A stretch of DNA of 64,000 nucleotides from Marinospirillum alkalitolerans (GCF_045055655.1 NZ_JBANFI010000001.1:248001-312000), one strand, 5' to 3'. Positions 50,438 to 59,239 are shown, counted from the stretch's first letter. Notes: a model not told the origin generated them from the letters alone. Made by a program: numbers and translations.

Positions 50438-51469
50438 ATGCGTTATTTCAAACTGATATCGACTCGTCTTGTTTTTGCTTTTATTTCGAGCTTGCTGTTA
50501 TTGATGAGTGCAAATACGCCTGCCCGCAGCCTGACTTTAATGAATGTGTCCTATGACCCCACGCGTGAACTCTATCGAGATTACAATGCTTATTTCTCGC
50601 AATGGTGGTTAGAGCAAACTGGCCAGCGTGTACAGGTGCGTTTATCCAATGGCGGTTCTGCCAGTCAGGCACGTTCTTTAATGGAGGGGCTGCCAGCGGA
50701 TGTGGCTACGCTGGCGCTGGCTTATGATATTGATCAGCTGGCTCGTCAGCGCCAGTTGATTCCTGAAGACTGGCAGCACAGATTGCCACACAACAGTGCG
50801 CCTTATCAGTCAACCATTGTGTTTTTGGTGCGTGCAGGTAACCCTAAGAATATTCAGGATTGGTCTGATTTGGTGCGTGAGGATGTGCAGGTCATCACGC
50901 CGAATCCTAAAACCTCAGGTGGTGCGCGTTGGAACTATCTGGCGGCTTGGGCGTATGCAGAGCAGACCTATGGTGAAGCCGAGGCCTATGCGTTTATGCG
51001 TCAGCTTTTCTCACGTGTGCCGATTTTAGACCCAGGTGCGCGCGGGGCGACCAATACCTTTATTCAACGTGGGCAGGGTGATGTGTTGTTGGCTTGGGAG
51101 AACGAGGCACATCTTGCGGTGAACAATCTGGCTCCTGGTCGCTTTGAGATTCTGACCCCCTCCGTCAGCATTCTGGCGGAGCCTCCAGTCACGATTCTTG
51201 ATGCCAATGTTGATCGTCGTGGAACACGGGCGGCTGCACAGGCGTATCTTGAGCAGTTGTATTCCGATGCTGGGCAACAGATCATTGCCCAGCATTTTTA
51301 TCGTCCCGTTAATCTAGTGATTTTAGAGCAATGGCGTGATCGCTTTCCGCCCCTGCATTTGATCACGCTTGAAGAATACTTTGGTGATTGGCAAACAGTG
51401 CATGAACGGCATTTTGCTGCTGGGGCTCTTTTTGATCAGCTTCTGGCCGAGATCGCGAATCAGCGTTAG
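50438..51469 (+). CDS. Periplasmic sulfate-binding protein (second copy)
   Basis: The 343 aa precursor has a signal sequence (LVFAFISSLLLLMSANTPARS) and the Sbp hallmark LTLMNVSYDPTRELYRDYN, with VATLALAYDIDQ, NPKTSGGARWNYLAA and VLLAWENEAHL. It is clearly paralogous to the sbp at 39004 but differs at many positions, so it is not a recent copy. No permease gene is next to it, so it probably shares CysTWA. ATG 50438 follows CTGGAGC. Codon use is like the chromosome flanks. Confidence 0.94.
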   Translation: MRYFKLISTRLVFAFISSLLLLMSANTPARSLTLMNVSYDPTRELYRDYNAYFSQWWLEQTGQRVQVRLSNGGSASQARSLMEGLPADVATLALAYDIDQLARQRQLIPEDWQHRLPHNSAPYQSTIVFLVRAGNPKNIQDWSDLVREDVQVITPNPKTSGGARWNYLAAWAYAEQTYGEAEAYAFMRQLFSRVPILDPGARGATNTFIQRGQGDVLLAWENEAHLAVNNLAPGRFEILTPSVSILAEPPVTILDANVDRRGTRAAAQAYLEQLYSDAGQQIIAQHFYRPVNLVILEQWRDRFPPLHLITLEEYFGDWQTVHERHFAAGALFDQLLAEIANQR

Positions 51470-51492
51470 CGCTGGATGAGTCTGAGGCTCGA

Positions 51493-51527
51493 ATCCCCGC
51501 TGCAGAGCTTGATCTTGCAGCGGGGAT
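51493..51527. terminator. 12-bp perfect hairpin downstream of the second sbp
   Basis: ATCCCCGCTGCA (51493-51504) pairs exactly with TGCAGCGGGGAT (51516-51527) over an 11-nt loop. It starts 23 bp after the sbp stop. No T run follows, so it may protect the 3' end or terminate with help. Confidence 0.6.
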
Positions 51528-51573
51528 AGCTTGTCTGAACTTGTTGTGATGAAGGCTTGGTGATCTAGTGGGC

Positions 51574-51627
51574 AGGCTTCCTAGGCTTCCTAGGCTTCCT
51601 AGGCTTCCTAGGCTTCCTAGGCTTCCT
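51574..51627. repeat. 9-bp tandem repeat, six exact copies
   Basis: AGGCTTCCT is repeated six times without a mismatch. On the minus strand each unit reads AGGAAGCCT and, in the frame of the hydrolase gene, gives Glu-Ala-stop. The gene ends in the second-to-last unit in genome order (stop at 51617-51619), so more or fewer copies would not change the protein. Confidence 0.98.
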
Positions 51628-52189
51628 GGACTTTCATTTGTGTTGTGGTGAGTAGTTGATCGAGATACTGCCAGCCCTGCTCCCAGCGATGATGGCCAGA
51701 GGCACTATTGATATGCCCGACCTGCTCCAGAATCAGGCAGGGTGCTTGCCAGGCGTGCGCTAGGGCGTTGACCCGCGCTGCACTGGCGGCTGGATCATTG
51801 GTCGAGCCGATGACTAAAGCCGGGAAGGGCAATGGCTGGCGAGCGATGGGAGCAAAGGGCAGCAGCGCGGCTGGGCAGTTGGGGCGCTCAACATCAGCGG
51901 GGGCCACCAGTAGGGCGGCTTGAATCTGAGCGCGCTGTATGGGTGAGGCTTGTGCAGCCCAGTTGACGAGATTGACACAGCCAAGGCTATGCGCAATCAG
52001 CACAACAGGGGCATCCAGTTGAACCAGATGCGCACTTAAAGCCTGCTGCCAGTCAGCTGGATCAGGTGCATCCCAGCTTGCTACGCTCAGGCGTGAAGCC
52101 GGTTGTAAATGCGTCTGCCAGTGGCTTTGCCAGTGATCAGCCGCTGAGCCTTGCCAGCCAGGAAGAATCAGATAATGGATTGGGCGCAT
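51617..52189 (-). CDS. RBBP9/YdeN-family serine hydrolase
   Basis: The 190 aa alpha/beta hydrolase begins RPIHYLILPGWQGSAADHWQ, has the nucleophile elbow AHSLGC with its serine at about residue 69, the acid in VIGSTNDP and the histidine in GHINSASGHHRW. The substrate is unknown. ATG 52189 is 6 bp after GAGGTG; GTG 52198 is an alternative. The last two codons and the stop are made by the 9-bp tandem repeat. Confidence 0.88.
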   Translation of the reverse strand: MRPIHYLILPGWQGSAADHWQSHWQTHLQPASRLSVASWDAPDPADWQQALSAHLVQLDAPVVLIAHSLGCVNLVNWAAQASPIQRAQIQAALLVAPADVERPNCPAALLPFAPIARQPLPFPALVIGSTNDPAASAARVNALAHAWQAPCLILEQVGHINSASGHHRWEQGWQYLDQLLTTTQMKVQEA

Positions 52190-52354
52190 GGTCTTCACCT
52201 CGTTGATTTACTCTGGGCGAACTCTAGCGAAAAAAGATCTTCTCAAGAAGGAATAAGAAAAGCTGTTTTTATTCTTTTTAGCGATAAAGGGTGGCTGGGG
52301 GGATGCATCAAACCGCGTTGAACGGCACTGGATCAACCCTTCTGGAAGATCTCT

Positions 52355-52468
52355 AGATAACCGGAAGGCTTTTAGATCACTGGGCAGCTTTTGGATAACA
52401 GGAAGGCTTTTGGATAACAGGAAGGCTTTTGGATAACAGGAAGGCTTTTGGATCACTTGGAAGGTGGT
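52355..52468. repeat. 19-bp tandem repeat, three exact and three degenerate units
   Basis: The unit GGATAACAGGAAGGCTTTT is exact at 52393-52411, 52412-52430 and 52431-52449. Degenerate units are AGATAACCGGAAGGCTTTT at 52355-52373, AGATCACTGGGCAGCTTTT at 52374-52392 and a final one at 52450-52468. The array lies between the hydrolase gene and the 3' end of the antiporter gene. The space 52190-52535 shows no gene I can support. Confidence 0.96.
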
Positions 52469-52535
52469 GGAGAAAAAGATTGGAGCTTGAAAGTGCAGAG
52501 ACACTGGGCCTCTGCACTCTTGATCAGCGTATTGA

Positions 52536-53891
52536 CTAGAGCAGCATTGCCGCAGCCCAGCCAAAGGCCAGTAAGGGCAGATTGTAGTGAATAAAGGTGG
52601 GCACGACCGAATCCCAGATATGATCATGCTGACCATCCGCGTTCAGACCAGCGGTTGGACCCAGTGTTGAATCCGAGGCAGGAGAGCCAGCATCACCCAG
52701 TGCCGCTGCGGTGCCGACCAGAGCAATTGTCGCCAGAGGCGAAAAGCCAAAGCTGATTGCTAAAGGCACATACAGCGCAGCAATAATCGGGATGGTCGAG
52801 AAGGAAGAGCCAATACCGAGCGTAATAAATAAGCCCACCAGTAGCATGATCAGAGCGGCTAGCCCCTTATTATCACCGATCAGCTCAACCGAGCTTTCCA
52901 CCAGCGCGGGGACTTCTCCGGTGGCCTGCATCACACTGGCAAAGCCAGAGGCGGTGATCATAATAAAGCCGACCAGCGCCATCATGCGCATGCCCTCAGT
53001 AAACAGATCATCCTGTTCTTTCCAGCGAAAAACACCGCTAAGAGACAAAATAGCAAAGCCGATCAGACCGCCGAGCACCATCGAATCATATTTTAACTGC
53101 ACCACCAGTGTGGCCAGTACCGCCGCGATGATTATCCCCCACTGCCAAGGTTGCAGGCGTGGTGGCACCGTCGTGGTTTCTGCGTCTGAACCTGCCTGCT
53201 GCACACCAACTGGGCGAGCCTCATACTGTCTTTTCTTGCGATAGCTAAAGAAAACAGCCGTGATCAGGCCAAGCAGCATACCGCTAATCGGAATCAGCAT
53301 CGCCAAGGGCACTGTTGCGGCCTCAAAGGTGATCTCAAATTCTTCTGCTGCGGCGTTCAAATTGCTAAGCAGAATATCGTTTAAGAAAATCGCACCAAAA
53401 CCTACAGGCAGCAGCATATAGGGTGCGGTAATGCCGAAGGTAATGACACAGGCGACAGCGCGGCGATCCAGCTCCAGACGATTAAAGATTGCCAGTAATG
53501 GCGGAATCAGCACCGGGATAAAAGCGATATGCACTGGCAGAATATTCTGGGAACTGATCGAGACCAGCAGAATCAGACCCAGCAGGCTGATCGCAAAAAA
53601 ACGGCCTGTCTGTGCAGCATTTTGATTGGCACGGCCAATCAGCAGTGAGGCCAGACGCTCAGTGACCCCAGAGCGGGCCAGTGCCACCGCGAAAGCTCCC
53701 AGCGCAGCATAGGCGAGTGCAATACCTGCACCCTTGCCTAAACCAGCATGAAAGGCTTCCATGACTTGATCTAAACTCAGTCCACTGACCAGACCGCCCA
53801 ATAATGCTGCAACGATCAAGGCGAACACCACTGAGATGCGCGCGAGACTGAGCACCACCATGACCAAAACGGCCAAAATGACTGCGTTCAT
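52536..53891 (-). CDS. Na+/H+ antiporter of the NhaC-like family
   Basis: The 451 aa inner-membrane protein has about ten to twelve hydrophobic segments and the ion-transporter features FALIVAALLGGLVSGLSLDQ near the N-terminus and SSFSTIPIIAALYVPLAIS, GDAGSPASDSTLGPTAGLN near the C-terminus. It belongs to the Na+/H+ antiporter (NhaC/YuiF-like) group, though amino acid or organic-acid exchange cannot be excluded. ATG 53891 follows GAAGGAAAAATC; the longer frame was rejected. It is divergent from nnrD. Confidence 0.8.
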   Translation of the reverse strand: MNAVILAVLVMVVLSLARISVVFALIVAALLGGLVSGLSLDQVMEAFHAGLGKGAGIALAYAALGAFAVALARSGVTERLASLLIGRANQNAAQTGRFFAISLLGLILLVSISSQNILPVHIAFIPVLIPPLLAIFNRLELDRRAVACVITFGITAPYMLLPVGFGAIFLNDILLSNLNAAAEEFEITFEAATVPLAMLIPISGMLLGLITAVFFSYRKKRQYEARPVGVQQAGSDAETTTVPPRLQPWQWGIIIAAVLATLVVQLKYDSMVLGGLIGFAILSLSGVFRWKEQDDLFTEGMRMMALVGFIMITASGFASVMQATGEVPALVESSVELIGDNKGLAALIMLLVGLFITLGIGSSFSTIPIIAALYVPLAISFGFSPLATIALVGTAAALGDAGSPASDSTLGPTAGLNADGQHDHIWDSVVPTFIHYNLPLLAFGWAAAMLL

Positions 53892-53986
53892 GATTTTTCC
53901 TTCATTTAAAAATGCGCTAGGGTAGCAGAAAGGTTTTTGACTGTCTCTGAGCGTCAAACGTCAGTTTAAAATAAGGAGATGTCGAT

Positions 53987-55516
53987 ATGGCTCTTTTCGC
54001 TTGGCCACCTGCTTCTGGCAATCTAGCTGTCAGTTGGCCGCTGTATTCTGCTGCAGCCATTCAGACGCTGGATCGTTTGGCGATAGAGGCAGGCGTCGCT
54101 GGTTTTAGTCTGATGCAAGCCGCTGCACGCCAAGCCTGGCAGCTAGTACAGCAGCGCTGGCCGAAGTGTCAGCGTTTGGCGGTCATCTGCGGTGCGGGCA
54201 AAAACGGGGGCGATGGTTTGATGCTGGCGGTCTTTGCTCAGCAGGCTGGTGTTGAGGTGGATATCTACTTGGCGCAGCCGATGCAGCTACAGATCGAAGA
54301 GGTCGCCTTGGCCTGGCAGGCGCTACAAGCAGCGGGATTGCAAGCAAGACAGGTGGCCGCGCATCAGGCTGATTTAGAAGGCTATGATGTGTTGGTCGAT
54401 GGTCTATTGGGTGTCGGGCTACAGGCTGAGTTGCGGGATCCCTATGTGGCGTGGATAGAGCAGATCAACAGCGCTAGTTGTCCTGTCTTGGCACTGGATC
54501 TCCCCTCGGGTTTAAATGCCAATACGGGTCAGCCGAGTCCAATCGCTGTGGTCGCGGAAGTCACCTTAACTTTTATTGGCTGGAAGCTCGGGCTCTTTAC
54601 TGGGCGCGGGCGAGATTATGTTGGCGCCCTCTTTTTGGCTGATCTGGGGGTGCCTGCGCGTGTTGCCACTCCACCTGCGCCGCTGGCCGAGCTCAGAGAC
54701 AAGCTGCCCGCACTCAAGCGTCCAGCCAGTGCCCATAAGGGGCAGCAGGGCAAGGTGTTGGTTTTAGGTGGTGAGATGGCCGGTGCGGCGCTATTGGCGG
54801 CCCAGGCAGCTTTGCGCTCAGGGGCGGGGCGGGTCAAATTATTGCTGCCTCCTGATCTGGTGACGCTAGTGATTGCCGCTCAGCCAGAGCTGATGGTACA
54901 AAGCTGGACGCCCTCTCAAGCAGAGGTGCTCAAGGCGGCGCTCGCCTGGTGCGATGTACTGGTGATCGGTCCGGGTCTGGGGCAGCAAGCCGATGCCCAG
55001 ACTTTATATCAGGCCGCTCTGGCTTGGTCTGGCCCGACAGTGATGGATGCGGATGCATTGAATCTGTTGGCGCAGCTGGGAGGGGTGTTGGATGCTGAGA
55101 CAGTGATCACGCCGCATCCGGCGGAAGCTGCGCGTGTGCTGGGTTGCTCTGTCGAGGTTGTAGAGCAGGATCGCCTAGCTGCGGTGAAGCAGTTGGCGCA
55201 GCAGACGCAGGCTCAGGTGGTGCTAAAAGGCTCAGGAAGCTTGATCGCCAGTGCCTCAGGTGAGCGACCCTGTTTATGTCCCTTGGGTAACCCAGGTATG
55301 GCGGTGGCTGGGATGGGGGATCTGCTCACTGGTTGTATTGCCGCCTTAATGGCGCAAGGGCGCACGCCTTATGAGGCCGCCTGTCAGGGTGTGCTGCTCC
55401 ATGCTTGGGCAGGAGATCAGGCTGCGGGATCATCTCCTGTCGGACTCCTTCCCAGTGATCTGTTAACATATCTAAGACTTGGCGTGAATGGCATGAAGGA
55501 GTCAGCGCAAGCATGA
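53987..55516 (+). CDS. nnrD: Bifunctional NAD(P)HX epimerase/dehydratase
   Basis: This fused enzyme (NnrE-NnrD, formerly YjeF) repairs hydrated NAD(P)H. The 509 aa protein has the epimerase domain (about 10-220, VICGAGKNGGDGLMLAVFA and VDGLLGVGLQAELRDPY) and the ADP/ATP-dependent dehydratase domain (about 235-505, VLVLGGEMAGAALLAAQAA, MDADALNLLAQL and GNPGMAVAGMGDLLTG). It starts an operon with overlaps of 4 bp to tsaE. Confidence 0.96.
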   Translation: MALFAWPPASGNLAVSWPLYSAAAIQTLDRLAIEAGVAGFSLMQAAARQAWQLVQQRWPKCQRLAVICGAGKNGGDGLMLAVFAQQAGVEVDIYLAQPMQLQIEEVALAWQALQAAGLQARQVAAHQADLEGYDVLVDGLLGVGLQAELRDPYVAWIEQINSASCPVLALDLPSGLNANTGQPSPIAVVAEVTLTFIGWKLGLFTGRGRDYVGALFLADLGVPARVATPPAPLAELRDKLPALKRPASAHKGQQGKVLVLGGEMAGAALLAAQAALRSGAGRVKLLLPPDLVTLVIAAQPELMVQSWTPSQAEVLKAALAWCDVLVIGPGLGQQADAQTLYQAALAWSGPTVMDADALNLLAQLGGVLDAETVITPHPAEAARVLGCSVEVVEQDRLAAVKQLAQQTQAQVVLKGSGSLIASASGERPCLCPLGNPGMAVAGMGDLLTGCIAALMAQGRTPYEAACQGVLLHAWAGDQAAGSSPVGLLPSDLLTYLRLGVNGMKESAQA

Positions 55517-55986
55517 AAAAAAGCTATTTTCTTGCCGATGAGGCCGCCCAGCTGGCGTTGGGTGCTCAGCTGGCGAATGTTCTCCATCAAGGTGTGGTTT
55601 TTCTTGAGGGCGATCTGGGTGCGGGTAAAACCACCTTGGTTCGCGGCATCATCCAGGCCTTGGGGCATCAGGGAGCAGTAAAGAGCCCGACCTATACGCT
55701 GGTCGAGCCTTATCTACTGGCAGAGCGCCAGGTTTATCATTTTGATCTCTATCGTCTGGCTGATCCTGAAGAGCTGGAGTACATAGGTATTCGTGATTAC
55801 TTGCAGCAGGAGGCCTTGTGCCTGATCGAGTGGCCCCAAAAAGGGCAGGGTTTCTTGCCCCAGCCTGATGTGCTGCTCACCCTGCATGTGCAGTCTTCTG
55901 GTCGTTTGTTGGAAATTCAGGCGCTGACTGAGTCAGGGCGTTCGGTGCTGACGCACTTGATGGACACTGAGTCGAGCTTTTTATGA
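55513..55986 (+). CDS. tsaE: tRNA threonylcarbamoyladenosine biosynthesis ATPase TsaE
   Basis: TsaE is the ATPase of the TsaBDE complex that makes t6A37 in tRNAs. The 157 aa protein has the P-loop LEGDLGAGKTTLVRGI, SPTYTLVEPY and LIEWPQKG. It overlaps nnrD and amiB by 4 bp on each side. In this window trmO (15046) further modifies the same base. Confidence 0.95.
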   Translation: MKKSYFLADEAAQLALGAQLANVLHQGVVFLEGDLGAGKTTLVRGIIQALGHQGAVKSPTYTLVEPYLLAERQVYHFDLYRLADPEELEYIGIRDYLQQEALCLIEWPQKGQGFLPQPDVLLTLHVQSSGRLLEIQALTESGRSVLTHLMDTESSFL

Positions 55987-57332
55987 AGTCTGTTTGTGCA
56001 CTGTTGAATCGGCGCTGGCTCTCACTCTGCTTGTTGCTGCTTTTTTTTACGGCGGATCTGCAAGCCCAGCAGCGTATTGAAGGCTTGCGTGTCTGGCCCG
56101 CGCCGGATCATACGCGCTTGGTTTTTGATTTAAATGGCCCGATCCAGCATCGGGTTTTTATGCTGGAGAATCCGCGCCGCTTGGTCATTGATATGCAACA
56201 GGTGCGCCTGAATAGTCCCCTCAGCCCAAGCCTAGATGGCACGCCGATTCAGCGGGTACGCTCTGCGGTGCGGGATCAGCATCATCTGCGTGTGGTCTTG
56301 GATTTATCGCAAGAGGTACAGCCGCGCAGCTTCTTATTGCGCCCGAATCAGCAGTATGGGCATCGTCTGGTTGTTGATCTGGTGATGCCTGACCAGGTGT
56401 CTCCGACCCAGCGTGCGGCCAGTGTTGCGCGACAGGCACAGCGGGGGCGTGATCCAAGACGGATCGTGGTCGCGATCGATCCAGGGCATGGCGGTGAAGA
56501 TCCAGGGGCCATCGGGCCAGCAGGAACGCGTGAAAAGTTGGTAGTCTTTGCGATCGCGCAGGAAGTCGCGCGTCTTTTGGATGCCGATCCTGCGTTTGAG
56601 ACCGTCCTGACGCGAACCGGTGATTACTATGTTGGGTTGCGTCAACGGGTCGAAATAGCGCGTGAGGCGCGTGCTGATCTTTTTGTCTCGATCCATGCGG
56701 ATGCCTATCGTTCACCCCAGCCACGCGGCTCGTCTGTATATGTGCTTTCTCAGCGTGGGGCAACTTCAGAATCCGCGCGCTGGCTGGCTGATGCAGAAAA
56801 CCGTGCGGATTTGATTGGCGGTGTTGAGGGCTTGCTCACCTTGGATGATAAGGATGAAGTGCTGGCGAACGTGCTGGTGGATTTGTCGATGACCGCGACC
56901 CTGTCAGAAAGCCTCAATGCGGGTGGGCGTGTTTTGCGCCAGATGGGGCAGATTAATCGCCTGCATAAGCGCAATGTGGAGCAGGCCAATTTTTTGGTCC
57001 TGCGCTCGCCTGATCTACCCTCGATGCTGATTGAGGCCGGATTTATCTCGAATCCGCAAGAAGAGCAGCGGCTGCGTGATCGTCAGTATCAACGCCAGAT
57101 GGCACGCCAGATTGCACAGGGTATCCAAGAGTATTTTCGTGATCACCCTCCACCCAACACCCTGTTGGCGGCACAAGAGTCTCCTGCGCGTGATTACGTG
57201 ATTCGCCGAGGGGATACCCTGTCAGAAATTGCGCGGCGCAATGGTGTGGATATCGGAGAGTTACGCCGCTTAAACGGCTTGAGCAATGATGTGATTCAAG
57301 TTGGGCAACGTTTAAGGATTCCCGCTTCATGA
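55983..57332 (+). CDS. amiB: N-acetylmuramoyl-L-alanine amidase (AmiB/AmiC type) with LysM
   Basis: The periplasmic zinc amidase splits septal peptidoglycan in cell separation. The 449 aa precursor has a signal peptide (LSLCLLLLFFTADLQA), an AMIN domain (about 30-130) that binds peptidoglycan, an Amidase_3 domain (about 160-380; VVAIDPGHGGEDPGAIGP, SIHADAY, MLIEAGFISNP) and a C-terminal LysM module (YVIRRGDTLSEIARRNGVDI). The blocking-helix region after SIHADAY suggests control by EnvC or NlpD as in E. coli. Confidence 0.95.
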   Translation: MKSVCALLNRRWLSLCLLLLFFTADLQAQQRIEGLRVWPAPDHTRLVFDLNGPIQHRVFMLENPRRLVIDMQQVRLNSPLSPSLDGTPIQRVRSAVRDQHHLRVVLDLSQEVQPRSFLLRPNQQYGHRLVVDLVMPDQVSPTQRAASVARQAQRGRDPRRIVVAIDPGHGGEDPGAIGPAGTREKLVVFAIAQEVARLLDADPAFETVLTRTGDYYVGLRQRVEIAREARADLFVSIHADAYRSPQPRGSSVYVLSQRGATSESARWLADAENRADLIGGVEGLLTLDDKDEVLANVLVDLSMTATLSESLNAGGRVLRQMGQINRLHKRNVEQANFLVLRSPDLPSMLIEAGFISNPQEEQRLRDRQYQRQMARQIAQGIQEYFRDHPPPNTLLAAQESPARDYVIRRGDTLSEIARRNGVDIGELRRLNGLSNDVIQVGQRLRIPAS

Positions 57333-59239
57333 GCCAGAATCTTGATGTTTTAAACCACAGTATTCATGTTTTATCGCCTCGCTTGGCGAACCAGATCGCC
57401 GCAGGTGAAGTGGTCGAGCGTCCGGCATCCGTGCTCAAGGAACTGGTCGAAAACAGCCTGGATGCTGGCGCCACCCAAATTGATATTGAACTGGATCAAG
57501 CCGGCATTAAGCGTCTGCAAGTCAGGGATAATGGACGGGGGATCTCTGAAGCGGATTTACCTCTGGCTCTCGCTCGTCACGCCACCAGCAAGATCACCAC
57601 GCTGGATGATCTGGAGGGTGTCGCCAGTCTGGGGTTTCGTGGTGAGGCCCTGGCCTCGATCAGCTCCGTCTCGCGTCTTGAACTCACCTCGGCCACTGCC
57701 AGTAAGGCGCAGGGCTGGCGTGTAGTGGCCGAGGGGCGTGAGATGCAGGCGCGGGTTTCACCTGCCCCTCACCCGCAAGGCACAACGCTGGTGGTGCGTG
57801 ATTTATTCTTCAATACGCCAGCAAGACGCAAGTTTCTGCGCACTGAAAGAACAGAACTCAATCATCTAGAAGAAACCTTTCGCCGTTTGGCCTTATCGCG
57901 CCATGATGTGGGTTTTACACTCCAGCATCAGGATAAGTATTTATATCGCCTGCCTGCTCTGGCGGCATCGGAGGGCTTGGATGCGCCGCCGCTCGCGGCC
58001 CGTTTGGGGCAACTCTTGGGGCGTGAGTTTTTAAGCCAATCCTTGCAGCTGGATCAGCAGGCCAGCGGGATACGCCTCTGGGGCTGGGTTGGCCTGCCAG
58101 TCTATGCGCGTGCTCAGGCAGATCGTCAGTATTTCTTTGTGAATGGTCGTGCGGTACGCGATAAGCTGGTGGCACATGCGGTGCGTCAGGCGTATAAAGA
58201 TGTGCTCTATTCTGGTCGTCATCCGGTGTTTGTGCTTTATCTCGAACTCGACCCGCGTGTGGTGGATGTGAACGTGCATCCCACCAAACATGAAGTGCGT
58301 TTTCGCGATGGGCGCTGGGTGCATGATTTTATCTTTTCCAGCTTGCATAAGCGCTTGTCGGGTGCCTTGATCGGACAGGAGTCCTTGTCGGTTGAGCCAT
58401 CGAGCCAGCAGGCAGCTGATAGCTTGTTGCACAGCAGTAGCTCACCTGCTGCGGCTGCACCGTCGCCTTGGCCGACATTGAGTGAACAGTCAGCGCTCAG
58501 CCTGCAGGTGCGAGAAAGTGCGCCGGTACAGCGTCCATCGCCTACAGCTGATGGCAGCACCTTGGCTTTTTATGCGGCTCTGGCTGAGCCTGCAACCGCT
58601 GGGGTGCCAGAAACCGCGCCGTCTACGACTCAGCAGCCTGCGGCCAACACCCTGCCGCCTTTGGGTTATGCGCTGGCCCAATTACATGGCATTTATATCC
58701 TGGCGCAGAATCAGCAGGGGCTGGTGGTGGTGGATATGCATGCCGCGCATGAGCGTATGACCTACGAGCGCCTGAAACAAGGTTGGCTAGAGCGGCCCTT
58801 GGTGGCTCAGCCTTTACTCGTGCCGCAAAGTCTTTCGGTGACTGAAGAGCTGGTGCAGGTGGCGCAAGAGCAGCAGGCAATTTTGGCTGATCTGGGTGTG
58901 GAGCTGGCGGTGCTGGGCCCGGATACGCTCGCGGTGCGCTGCCTTCCTGCTCTACTGAGGCAAGAGCGAGGTTTTGAGCCTCTGGTGATTGCCCTGCTGG
59001 AGGAGCTGGCGCGCTTTGGCACCAGTCATCAGCTGGAGGCGGCTATCAATGAAGTGCTGGCAACATTGGCTTGTCACACCTCAGTGCGTGCAGGCCATCA
59101 GCTGAGCCTGGCCGAGATGAACGCGCTCCTTCGCCAAATGGAAAGCACTGAACGCAGTGATCAATGTAACCATGGTCGCCCAACCTGGTATCAATTGAGC
59201 ATGAAAGATTTGGATCAACTTTTTCTAAGAGGGCGCTAA
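57329..59239 (+). CDS. mutL: DNA mismatch repair protein MutL
   Basis: MutL links MutS mismatch recognition to strand removal. The 636 aa protein has the GHKL ATPase motifs ENSLDAGA, DNGRGISEAD and GFRGEALASIS and ends in a dimerisation domain. The C-terminal domain holds DMHAAHERMTYE, which fits the endonuclease motif DQHA(X)2E(X)4E with Met for Gln, plus ACHTSVRAG and CNHGRPTW. Hence it is likely a nicking MutL, as in bacteria without MutH. The linker (about 345-445) is Ser/Ala/Pro-rich. It overlaps amiB by 4 bp. Confidence 0.97.
   Translation: MSQNLDVLNHSIHVLSPRLANQIAAGEVVERPASVLKELVENSLDAGATQIDIELDQAGIKRLQVRDNGRGISEADLPLALARHATSKITTLDDLEGVASLGFRGEALASISSVSRLELTSATASKAQGWRVVAEGREMQARVSPAPHPQGTTLVVRDLFFNTPARRKFLRTERTELNHLEETFRRLALSRHDVGFTLQHQDKYLYRLPALAASEGLDAPPLAARLGQLLGREFLSQSLQLDQQASGIRLWGWVGLPVYARAQADRQYFFVNGRAVRDKLVAHAVRQAYKDVLYSGRHPVFVLYLELDPRVVDVNVHPTKHEVRFRDGRWVHDFIFSSLHKRLSGALIGQESLSVEPSSQQAADSLLHSSSSPAAAAPSPWPTLSEQSALSLQVRESAPVQRPSPTADGSTLAFYAALAEPATAGVPETAPSTTQQPAANTLPPLGYALAQLHGIYILAQNQQGLVVVDMHAAHERMTYERLKQGWLERPLVAQPLLVPQSLSVTEELVQVAQEQQAILADLGVELAVLGPDTLAVRCLPALLRQERGFEPLVIALLEELARFGTSHQLEAAINEVLATLACHTSVRAGHQLSLAEMNALLRQMESTERSDQCNHGRPTWYQLSMKDLDQLFLRGR

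Noticed and set aside
51574..52468. Possible CRISPR array
   Set aside because: The units are 9 and 19 bp and directly adjacent, without unique spacers, and no cas gene is in the window.
52208..52636. Open frame of 142 codons across the 19-bp repeats
   Set aside because: It is made largely of the repeat translated in one frame and runs into the 3' end of the antiporter gene in another frame.
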